A stretch of 26,851 nucleotides of DNA from an uncultured Saprospirales bacterium (GTDB lineage Bacteria > Bacteroidota > Bacteroidia > Chitinophagales > JADIYW01). Location of the stretch: positions 1 through 26,851 of the forward strand of contig CALLKF010000080.1 in assembly GCA_938008535.1 (NCBI GenBank). Direction: 5' to 3'. Below are positions 1 through 6,134 of the stretch, piece by piece. Under the pieces are notes generated by a model. That model was not told the origin of the DNA, did no database searches, and saw only the letters and a program-made list of their open reading frames with translations. Numbering within the stretch: the stretch's first letter is position 1; each line of letters begins with the position of its first letter. The position numbers were made by a program, and so were the translations under genes.

Positions 1-28
1 GGAGTTCAGACGTGTGCTCTTCCGATCT
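1..28. other. Illumina sequencing adapter remnant
   Basis: The first 28 bases match the 3' part of the Illumina TruSeq read-2 adapter, ending in GCTCTTCCGATCT. They are not genomic. Authentic sequence begins at base 29, so the apparent GTG start of an open frame at base 12 lies inside adapter and must not be used as a gene start. Confidence 0.97.
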
Positions 29-596
29 TATGAATTCTATTCAAGCTATGATTCTGTCTGATCAGAATATGCAAGCATCAACATACTTAACAAAATTATC
101 GCGATTGGTGCGTTCTGTTTTAGAAAATTCAGTGAAAACATTTATTCCTTTGCACGATGTAATTGAAAATTTAAAACTGTATCTAGAGTTAGAATCTTTG
201 CGATTTGATCAACAATTTAATTATGATTTTAGAACAGATGACATTGACGTTTATTCAATAGAAATGCCATCGATGCTAATTCAGCCATACGTTGAAAATG
301 CTATTTGGCATGGTTTGCTCAAAAAAAATGGCGAGAAAAATATTCATATAAAATTCTTCAGAAGTTTTAATTACCTAATTTGTGAAATTGAAGATAATGG
401 AATTGGACGAGTAAAAGCTGGTGAATTAAATTTAAAAAAGCAACACAAATCATTAGGTACTATAATTACACAAGAAATGTTTGACACCTTGCACAAAATT
501 AAAGACACCGATTATAGCGTTGAAATTATTGATTTGTATGATGAAACAAATTTACCAACTGGTACCAAAGTAATCGTAAGAATGGAATTAAATTAG
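29..596 (+). CDS. LytS/YehU-type sensor histidine kinase, 5'-truncated
   Basis: This is the C-terminal part of a LytS-family histidine kinase. The first genomic codons read MNSIQ, which in this family follows the phospho-acceptor motif (NPHFIFN). The His-kinase box and any membrane part are therefore lost beyond the adapter junction, and the first ATG (base 30) is an internal Met. What remains is the dimerisation helix region, the N-box (PYVENAIWHGL), the G1 box (EDNGIGR) and the closing PTGTKVIVRMEL strand of a HATPase_c domain. It should autophosphorylate and pass phosphate to the LytTR regulator encoded 43 bp downstream on the same strand, with which it almost certainly forms an operon. 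The signal sensed cannot be inferred because the sensor part is absent. Family assignment is secure. Confidence 0.93.
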
Positions 597-639
597 TTTG
601 TATATTGTAGTGAAATTTATTTTTAAATAAACCAAAAAC

Positions 640-1401
640 ATGAATTCTATAAAAGCAATTATTGTTGACGACGAAAAAAACAATCGGTTAGTATTGCACA
701 AATTGATTGAAAAATTTTGTCCACAAGTAACCGTAATTGCTGAATGCGAAAGTGTTGATAGCTCGATTGAGTTTATTGAAACGACTGCAACGGATGTGGT
801 TTTTTTAGATGTAGAAATGCCTGGAAAAAATGGCTTTGATTTGTTGGCAAATTATAATTACCAATGTCCATTTGAAATAATATTTACTACTGCTTACAGC
901 CAATATGCAGTAAAAGCAATTCGATTTAGTGCATTAGATTATTTATTAAAACCAGTTGATCCAGAAGAATTGATTCGTGCTGTACATAAGTTGTCAGTGA
1001 AAATTTCTGATGAAATAAAAACGAAACAATTTGAGTTGTTAGAACAAAAAATTAGCAATAAAGATTTAGGAAAAAAACAACTGGCGATTTCTACTTTAGA
1101 AGGAATTTATTTTGCTTCGTTAGATGAAATTATTCATGTAGATGCAGATTCGTCTTACACCAAAATATACTTAACTACCAGCGATATGATTATGTCTTCA
1201 AAGCCATTAAAATATTTTGAAGAATTGTTGGAAGATTATGATTTTGTGCGTGTGCATCAATCACATATCATCAACCTAAAACACATACGCAGATATGTGC
1301 GTGGTGATGGCGGACAAGTGATTATGATGAATGGTGCAGAAATAGAAGTTTCGCGTAGAAAAAAAGATGATTTGCTGGCGAAGATTTCTGATACTTTGTA
1401 G
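640..1401 (+). CDS. LytTR-family response regulator
   Basis: A 253-residue two-component response regulator. The receiver domain (about residues 4-120) has the acidic pair D10-D11, phospho-acceptor D57 (LDVEMPG), switch T84 (TTAY) and K104 (LLKPVD). A short linker leads to a C-terminal LytTR DNA-binding domain (about 147-250) with the typical VRVHQSHIINL core and an RRKKDDLL end. Length and layout match the AgrA/LytR type common in Bacteroidota. It lies 43 bp after the truncated LytS kinase and is its probable partner. The target promoters are unknown; LytTR proteins usually bind paired 9-bp direct repeats. The start ATG follows an A-rich stretch, with no Shine-Dalgarno, as usual for the phylum. 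Confidence 0.96.
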   Translation: MNSIKAIIVDDEKNNRLVLHKLIEKFCPQVTVIAECESVDSSIEFIETTATDVVFLDVEMPGKNGFDLLANYNYQCPFEIIFTTAYSQYAVKAIRFSALDYLLKPVDPEELIRAVHKLSVKISDEIKTKQFELLEQKISNKDLGKKQLAISTLEGIYFASLDEIIHVDADSSYTKIYLTTSDMIMSSKPLKYFEELLEDYDFVRVHQSHIINLKHIRRYVRGDGGQVIMMNGAEIEVSRRKKDDLLAKISDTL

Positions 1402-1408
1402 ATTAAAA

Positions 1409-1473
1409 GAGATGTGATATGAGATATGAGAAATGAACAATATTCTCACATCTCATTTCTAAAATCTAAAATT
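1409..1473. repeat. Degenerate heptamer repeats in inverted arrangement between convergent genes
   Basis: On the plus strand, 7-bp units run from 1409 to 1436: GAGATGT, GATATGA, GATATGA, GAAATGA. On the minus strand, 1442-1473 also reads as 7-bp units (GAGAATT, TTAGATT, TTAGAAA, TGAGATG) and encodes the last residues of PyrD. The arms GAGATGTGA (1409-1417) and TCACATCTC (1446-1454) are perfect complements around a 28-nt loop. The region lies just after the response-regulator stop and overlaps the pyrD stop. It could act as a weak bidirectional terminator, but the loop is long and no clean T-run follows. Confidence 0.7.
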
Positions 1474-2507
1474 CTCTTGTTGATTTCCTTAATCAAACTC
1501 GGTCCTTCGTAAATAAAACCAGTGTATAACTGTATCAAACTTGCGCCAGCGTTGAGTTTTTCTATCGCATCATCGGCAGACATAATTCCACCAACTGCAA
1601 TAATCGGAATTTTATTTTCTGATTTTTGAGCAATGTATTTTATAATTTCTGTTGATTTTTTTGTCAATGGTTTTCCACTCAAACCACCATTTCCAATGGC
1701 GTCAATTTTATCTTTTTCTACAGATAAATTTTCTCTTGAAATAGTAGTATTCGTTGCAACAATACCTGCTAATTTAGTATCAAAAACAATTTCGATAATA
1801 TCATCTAATTGTTCGTTGGTTAAATCAGGTGCAATTTTTAGTAAAATAGGTTTTGGTTTTATTCTTTGTTGATTGATTTCCTGTAATTGAAACAAGATTT
1901 TTTTCAACGGCTCTTTCTCTTGCAAGGCACGTAAATTCGGTGTGTTTGGCGAACTTACATTCACCACAAAATAATCTACTACATCATACAATTCATTAAA
2001 ACATTTTATGTAATCATCAACCGCATTTTCGTTTGGTGTATTTTTGTTTTTGCCAATGTTGCCACCAATAAGAATTTGAGATTTGAGATTTGAGATTTGA
2101 GATTTTTGGATATTACTTTTTACAGCAGCCATTCCACCATTATTAAAACCCATTCGATTTATAATAGCTTTGTCTTCAATCAAGCGAAATAAACGTGGCT
2201 TGTCGTTACCATCTTGCGCTAAAGGTGTTACTGTACCAATTTCTATAAAGCCAAAACCAACGGCTGCAAACGCATCTATACATTCTGCATTTTTATCTAA
2301 ACCAGCTCCTAAACCAACTGGATTTTTAAAGGTTAATCCAAATAAATTTCGTTCAAGTTTTTTATTTTCTATTGAATAAATTTTAGAAACAAAATATTTT
2401 GCAAATGGAATTTTAATTATAAAATTCATTAAACGCAAAGTAAAATGATGCGCTTTTTCAGCATCTAATTTGAATAAAAAAAAACGCAGGATTTTGTACA
2501 TGTACAA
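1446..2507 (-). CDS. pyrD: Dihydroorotate dehydrogenase (quinone), class 2
   Basis: This flavoenzyme oxidises dihydroorotate to orotate with quinone, the fourth step of pyrimidine synthesis, at the inner face of the membrane. The 353-residue protein has the N-terminal amphipathic helix typical of class 2 (YKILRFFLFKLDAEKAHHF), the FMN/substrate segments GLGAGLDKNAE, NRMGFNN, NIGKNKNTP and NVSSPNTPNLRALQ (containing the class 2 catalytic Ser), then ATNTT, GGLSGKPL and the phosphate-binding IAVGGI. Start ambiguity is small (Met1 or Met3). It is transcribed behind a lipoprotein gene with a 36-bp gap. Oddly, residues KSQISNLKSQIL are encoded by four exact GAGATTT repeats, and the C-terminal LDFRNEM also by heptads. 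Both sit at tolerant positions (a surface linker before IGGNIGKN, and the tail). Confidence 0.97.
   Translation of the reverse strand: MYMYKILRFFLFKLDAEKAHHFTLRLMNFIIKIPFAKYFVSKIYSIENKKLERNLFGLTFKNPVGLGAGLDKNAECIDAFAAVGFGFIEIGTVTPLAQDGNDKPRLFRLIEDKAIINRMGFNNGGMAAVKSNIQKSQISNLKSQILIGGNIGKNKNTPNENAVDDYIKCFNELYDVVDYFVVNVSSPNTPNLRALQEKEPLKKILFQLQEINQQRIKPKPILLKIAPDLTNEQLDDIIEIVFDTKLAGIVATNTTISRENLSVEKDKIDAIGNGGLSGKPLTKKSTEIIKYIAQKSENKIPIIAVGGIMSADDAIEKLNAGASLIQLYTGFIYEGPSLIKEINKRILDFRNEM
2078..2105 (-). repeat. Four exact 7-bp tandem repeats inside pyrD
   Basis: Four perfect copies of GAGATTT (plus-strand reading) occupy 2078-2105 within pyrD. Read on the coding strand they give KSQISNLKSQ, in the variable stretch just before the conserved IGGNIGKNK motif. 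Three heptamers make 21 bp, so the array can expand or contract by three units without losing frame. Confidence 0.95.
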
Positions 2508-2543
2508 ATGTAAGAAAATTGACGATTATGATTTTAAATAAAA

Positions 2544-3344
2544 TTATCTCGTAAATGTTCCACTGAATGATTGTCCAGCAACATTTAAAATTGGAATTGA
2601 GCCAACTACAATATTTCCACTTACAAAACGCATGGTTAAAGAAATGATTTTTCCTGTACAATCAAAACTACCGCTTCCATTTATGGTAACATTCGTTAAT
2701 GTTATTGGCCCAATCGGTAATGATGGCAATGAAATATCTGCGATAGTAAAATTATTACCGCTTAATGTTGCCACAAAAATTAATGGATTTAATGCTTTTG
2801 TATAAAGCAATACCTTTTGGTCTGGAATGTTCAAAAAGTTCAATATCGTTATAGTGTCAGCTAGTGCAGGTATAGTTAGTATATTCCAATTTCCTTTATA
2901 CGTTCCTTGTGCAGTATTTTCGGTTTGCGTAACACAATCTCTAACTACTAAGTTGATGGTAAAAGTAGAAGTGTATCCAGATGTTGCAGTTGCAGTAATG
3001 GTAATAGGATAGGTTCCAGTCGGTGTGGTATTTGAAACCGTTAAAACAGGCAACGTAATTGCAGTAGCTGTGTTCAATGTAAACAACGAACTGGTATATG
3101 TTTTTGGCAACGCTGGATTGAAAATAACGCCAGTTGGCAAACTCGATGAAGTTAGCGTAATATCTTCTGCATTACCGTTTTGAAATTGAATAGCTGTTTT
3201 TAAATTATTGACAGATGTTCCAATGTTTGCATTAAAAGTAGTATCAGAAGATACAAATTGAAATTGCATGTTTGCTGCAGTATTTTCATCTTTTTTACAA
3301 CTAAACAAAACAATAGAAAAAAGAATTATAATTAGATGTTTCAC
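2544..3344 (-). CDS. Putative lipoprotein with Ig-like region, function unknown
   Basis: A 266-residue protein starting with GTG. A short signal peptide ends in the lipobox LFSC with the modified Cys at residue 16, followed by KKDEN, a form very common in Bacteroidota lipoproteins and likely to allow surface export. The body is Thr/Ser/Ile-rich. Residues about 60-135 look like a small beta-sandwich (LTVSNTTPTGTYPITITATA, then TFTINLVV), as in cadherin- or Ig-like domains. The second half has GTYKGNWNI and GSGSFDCTGKIISLT. I do not recognise a specific family for this second half. It lies 36 bp upstream of pyrD on the same strand and diverges from rarA; co-transcription with pyrD is plausible but probably incidental. 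Confidence 0.85.
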   Translation of the reverse strand: MKHLIIILFSIVLFSCKKDENTAANMQFQFVSSDTTFNANIGTSVNNLKTAIQFQNGNAEDITLTSSSLPTGVIFNPALPKTYTSSLFTLNTATAITLPVLTVSNTTPTGTYPITITATATSGYTSTFTINLVVRDCVTQTENTAQGTYKGNWNILTIPALADTITILNFLNIPDQKVLLYTKALNPLIFVATLSGNNFTIADISLPSLPIGPITLTNVTINGSGSFDCTGKIISLTMRFVSGNIVVGSIPILNVAGQSFSGTFTR

Positions 3345-3426
3345 GATATTTTTTGAAAGTAAATATAGTGTTTTTTAATCGAATTGATTTGTTGGTATAA
3401 ATAACTTTCATGCTTATCTTTATTGC

Positions 3427-4683
3427 ATGCAAAAGCCACTTGCCGAACGAATGCGACCAAAAACAATTGACCAAATTATTGGTCAAGATCATTTATTAGG
3501 AAATGGCAAAGCGTTGCGTCAAATTATTGAAAAAGGTAAGCTCCACTCTATGATATTTTGGGGTCCGCCTGGCGTTGGTAAAACAACATTAGCAAGAGTT
3601 TTAGCGAATCATGCAAATTTACCGATTGAACAATTAAGTGCAATTTCGGCTGGTGTAAAAGAAATCAGAAGTGTAATTGAAAACGCAAAAGAAGTTGGAC
3701 AAACTGTTTTATTTATTGATGAAATTCATCGCTTTAATAAATCGCAACAAGATGCATTGCTCGGTGCGGTAGAAAATGGTACACTAATTTTAATTGGTGC
3801 AACTACAGAAAATCCTTCGTTTGAAGTGAATGCTGCGTTGTTGTCGCGCTCACAAGTGTATGTATTGAAATCGTTAGAAGCAGAAGATTTAAAAAAGATT
3901 GTTGATCATGTTTTGCAAGAAGATGAAGTTTTAAAACAAGAGAAAATTATTATAAAAGAATACGATGCATTGTTTTATTTTTCTGGTGGTGATGCGAGAA
4001 AGTTGTTGAATGTTTTAGAATTAGTTGCTGAAAATTTAAAAGAAGACAAAATCATCACGAATGTTTTTGTTGAAGAAATTATACAAACTTATATTGCGCG
4101 TTACGATAAAAGTGGTGAGCAACATTACGACATCATTTCAGCGTTTATAAAATCAATTCGTGGCAGCGACCCGAATGCTGCATTGTATTGGATGGCGCGC
4201 ATGATTAATGGTGGCGAAGATCCAAAATTTATTGCACGTCGTTTGTTGATTTTATCTTCAGAAGATATTGGCAACGCAAATCCGAATGCGTTGCTGTTGG
4301 CAAATGCTTGTTTTCAAGCAGTTACTACCATTGGTTATCCAGAATGCAGAATTATTTTGGCACAATGTGTTACTTATTTGGCATCTTCACCAAAAAGTAA
4401 TGCCAGTTATATTGGAATTGAACAAGCCATTTCTTTAGCAGATAAAACAACTGATTTGTCGGTGCCATTGCATTTGCGCAATGCGCCAACAAAGTTGATG
4501 AAGAATTTGAATTATGGAAAAGATTATCAATACGCGCATCAGTTTGAAAATAATTTTGTGGATTTAGAATATTTACCGAAAGAAATTTCAGGAACAAAAT
4601 TTTATGAACCGAATAATAATGCAAGAGAAAACGAATTGCGAAAATTTTTGAAAGACAGATGGAATAAGAAATATAATTATTGA
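3427..4683 (+). CDS. rarA: Replication-associated recombination protein A (MgsA/RarA/WRNIP1 family AAA+ ATPase)
   Basis: A 418-residue AAA+ ATPase related to clamp-loader subunits and RuvB, which acts at stalled replication forks. The N-terminal PLAERMRPKTIDQIIGQDHLLG is diagnostic. Walker A is GPPGVGKTT (residues 46-54) and Walker B is LFIDEIHRFNKSQQDALL, followed by sensor-1 GATTENPSFEVN and the arginine-finger region ALLSRSQV. The C-terminal half carries the conserved tetramerisation region with SFIKSIRGSDPNAALYWMAR-type sequence and SSEDIGNANP. Length matches the family. The start ATG follows TTTATTGC. The gene diverges from the lipoprotein/pyrD pair across an 82-bp gap. Immediately after its stop (7 bp) the first copy of the 12-bp inverted-repeat family begins. 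Confidence 0.97.
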   Translation: MQKPLAERMRPKTIDQIIGQDHLLGNGKALRQIIEKGKLHSMIFWGPPGVGKTTLARVLANHANLPIEQLSAISAGVKEIRSVIENAKEVGQTVLFIDEIHRFNKSQQDALLGAVENGTLILIGATTENPSFEVNAALLSRSQVYVLKSLEAEDLKKIVDHVLQEDEVLKQEKIIIKEYDALFYFSGGDARKLLNVLELVAENLKEDKIITNVFVEEIIQTYIARYDKSGEQHYDIISAFIKSIRGSDPNAALYWMARMINGGEDPKFIARRLLILSSEDIGNANPNALLLANACFQAVTTIGYPECRIILAQCVTYLASSPKSNASYIGIEQAISLADKTTDLSVPLHLRNAPTKLMKNLNYGKDYQYAHQFENNFVDLEYLPKEISGTKFYEPNNNARENELRKFLKDRWNKKYNY

Positions 4684-4690
4684 AAAAAAA

Positions 4691-4721
4691 TAACCACTTA
4701 AGGAACTGAGAAGCTAAAGAA
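4691..4721 (+). repeat. TAACCACTTAAG repeat family, copy 1
   Basis: A 31-bp copy that starts with TAACCACTTAAG and continues GAACTGAGAAGC. It is a near-exact direct repeat of copy 2 (one 1-bp indel) and lies 7 bp after the rarA stop. Confidence 0.9.
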
Positions 4722-4777
4722 AAATTTGAAGAAACAATAAATGTAATAACTAAGAAAGCTAAAGAAAATTAAAAAAA

Positions 4778-4809
4778 TAACCACTTAAGGAACTGAAGAA
4801 GCTAAAGAA
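4778..4809 (+). repeat. TAACCACTTAAG repeat family, copy 2
   Basis: A 32-bp direct repeat of copy 1. Both are preceded by an A-run of seven or eight. Between the two copies, 4750-4767 holds a partial decayed unit (CTAAGAAAGCTAAAGAAA). Confidence 0.9.
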
Positions 4810-4844
4810 CAATAGAAGAATATAATTTGTAAGCAAAAAGAAAG

Positions 4845-4874
4845 CTTAAGTTCCTTATGTTTCTTAAGTGGTTA
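4845..4874 (-). repeat. TAACCACTTAAG repeat family, copy 3 (inverted)
   Basis: A 30-bp unit beginning CTTAAGTTCC and ending CTTAAGTGGTTA, the exact complement of the first 12 bases of copies 1 and 2. It ends 16 bp before the ATG of the GxxExxY gene and may form its leader or promoter region. Confidence 0.9.
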
Positions 4875-4890
4875 AAAGAAAATAGGAGTG

Positions 4891-5295
4891 ATGACAACAC
4901 AAAAAAGCATAAATGATTTAGCATACAAAATTATTGGTTGCGCTATTGAAGTACATAAAGAATTAGGACCAGGTTTATTAGAATCTGTTTATCAAAAATG
5001 TATGGAAGAAGAATTGAAAAATATAAATTTATCTTTCCAGTCTCAATTAGTAATACCTATAAAATACAAGAATGTAGAATTAGATTGTGATTTAAGATTA
5101 GATATTTTGGTCGAAGATTTAATTATAGTTGAACTAAAAACGGTAGAAACTATGCTTCCTTTATTTAGCGCTCAATTGCTGACTTACATGAAACTATTGA
5201 GAAAACCAAAAGGTTTATTGATTAACTTTAACTCAGATAATATTGTAAATAATACTACTTCTTTAGTCAATCAATATTTCTCTGAATTATTATAA
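4891..5295 (+). CDS. GxxExxY protein (PD-(D/E)XK nuclease-like superfamily)
   Basis: A 134-residue protein carrying the name-giving motif GLLESVY (G-x-x-E-x-x-Y) in the segment HKELGPGLLESVYQKCMEEEL, then RLDILVEDLIIVELKTVE. In this last segment the Asp and the E-x-K match the catalytic signature of PD-(D/E)XK nucleases (PDDEXK_3 type). As far as I recall, the family is multi-copy in many Bacteroidota and has no established function. ATG at 4891 is chosen over the preceding GTG at 4888; an AGGAG at 4884-4888 sits very close. The gene is tightly enclosed by inverted repeats (copy 3 ends 16 bp upstream, copy 4 starts 4 bp downstream). Nuclease activity is inferred from motifs only. Confidence 0.9.
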   Translation: MTTQKSINDLAYKIIGCAIEVHKELGPGLLESVYQKCMEEELKNINLSFQSQLVIPIKYKNVELDCDLRLDILVEDLIIVELKTVETMLPLFSAQLLTYMKLLRKPKGLLINFNSDNIVNNTTSLVNQYFSELL

Positions 5296-5298
5296 TAT

Positions 5299-5328
5299 CT
5301 TAAGTTTCTTAAATGCCTTAAGTGGTTA
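5299..5328 (-). repeat. TAACCACTTAAG repeat family, copy 4 (inverted)
   Basis: A 30-bp unit, CTTAAGTTTC to CTTAAGTGGTTA, about 25/30 identical to copy 3 and in the same orientation. Copies 3 and 4 thus form direct repeats flanking the GxxExxY gene. It ends 18 bp before the kdsA start codon. Confidence 0.9.
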
Positions 5329-5346
5329 AAAAATCAAGCGTTAAAT

Positions 5347-6132
5347 ATGAACTTTCAAACCGATAAATTTTTCTTAATTGCTGGACCTTGTGTGGTTGAG
5401 TCGAAAGAAATTTGTTTTGAGATTGCAGAACAATTAGTTGCTATAACAACTGAATTAAATATTCCGTTTATTTTCAAAGCATCTTATAAAAAAGCGAATA
5501 GAACAAAACTGGATTCTTTCACAACCATTGGCGAAGAAAAAGCATTGCAAATTTTAGCTGATGTAAAAGCACATTTTAATGTTCCAATACTTACTGATGT
5601 GCATGAAACAACCGATTGCGATTTGGTAAAAGATATTGTTGATGTGATTCAGATTCCAGCATTTTTGTGCCGACAAACAGAGTTGTTACTTGCTGCTGGA
5701 AATACAGGAAAAGCTGTTAACATAAAAAAAGGACAATTTATAAGTGCAGAAATGATGCAGTTTGCCGTTGATAAAATTCTCTCAACTGGAAACAAAAATA
5801 TTATGCTAACAGAACGCGGAACGATGTTTGGTTACAACGATTTAATTGTTGATTTCAGAAATATTCCGTTGATGAAACAAACAGGTTTTCCTGTGATTTT
5901 TGATGCAACACATTCTGTGCAACAGCCAAATAAAACTGAAGGTGTTAGCGGTGGAAAGCCAGAATTTATTGAGCATTTGGCAAAGTGTGCTATTGTTACA
6001 GGCGCAAATGGCATTTTCTTAGAAACACATCCAAATCCTTCACAAGCATTGAGCGATGGCGCAAATATGTTAGCGTTGAGTGAAGTAAAAGGTTTGTTGG
6101 AAAAATTAGTGAAGGTTAAAATCGCGCTTTAA
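5347..6132 (+). CDS. kdsA: 3-deoxy-8-phosphooctulonate (Kdo-8-P) synthase
   Basis: This enzyme condenses phosphoenolpyruvate with arabinose-5-phosphate to Kdo-8-phosphate, the committed step to the Kdo of lipopolysaccharide, in the cytosol. The 261-residue TIM barrel shows AGPCVVES (residues 12-19), FKASYKKANRTKLDSF, ILTDVHE, QIPAFLCRQTELL, the loop ERGTMFGYNDLIVDFRN, FDATHSVQQP and ETHPNPSQALSDG. Cys15 in GPC corresponds to the metal-binding Cys of the metal-dependent class, where the E. coli type has Asn, so I infer a metal-dependent enzyme. The gene follows repeat copy 4 and ends only 2 bp before the convergent OmpA-family gene. I see no terminator hairpin between them. Confidence 0.96.
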   Translation: MNFQTDKFFLIAGPCVVESKEICFEIAEQLVAITTELNIPFIFKASYKKANRTKLDSFTTIGEEKALQILADVKAHFNVPILTDVHETTDCDLVKDIVDVIQIPAFLCRQTELLLAAGNTGKAVNIKKGQFISAEMMQFAVDKILSTGNKNIMLTERGTMFGYNDLIVDFRNIPLMKQTGFPVIFDATHSVQQPNKTEGVSGGKPEFIEHLAKCAIVTGANGIFLETHPNPSQALSDGANMLALSEVKGLLEKLVKVKIAL

Positions 6133-6134
6133 TA

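Larger units (their letters stand above)
4691..5328. mobile_element. Putative small element: GxxExxY gene bounded by 12-bp inverted repeats
   Basis: The segment begins with TAACCACTTAAG (4691-4702) and ends with its exact complement CTTAAGTGGTTA (5317-5328). It contains the GxxExxY gene and four repeat units, two in each orientation. Left outer copies are at 4691-4721 and 4778-4809; right-facing copies are at 4845-4874 and 5299-5328, the last starting 4 bp after the gene's stop. A-runs lie outside both ends, so a target-site duplication cannot be judged. The same termini bound a 149-bp gene-less copy at 22089-22237. No transposase is present, so calling this mobile is inference; a regulatory or REP-like repeat is the alternative. 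Confidence 0.45.

Noticed and set aside
12..29. GTG start of a 194-residue kinase beginning MCSSDL
   Set aside because: Those codons are Illumina adapter; the kinase is 5'-truncated.
3384..3409. rarA promoter TTG ... TAACTTTC
   Set aside because: The -7 box has one mismatch and the spacer is only 15 bp, shorter than the 17-23 bp expected.
4691..4874. CRISPR-like array
   Set aside because: Only a few copies, in both orientations, with unequal spacing and no cas genes.
6133..6134. Bidirectional terminator between kdsA and the OmpA-family gene
   Set aside because: The gap is 2 bp and no hairpin with a T-run is visible around it.
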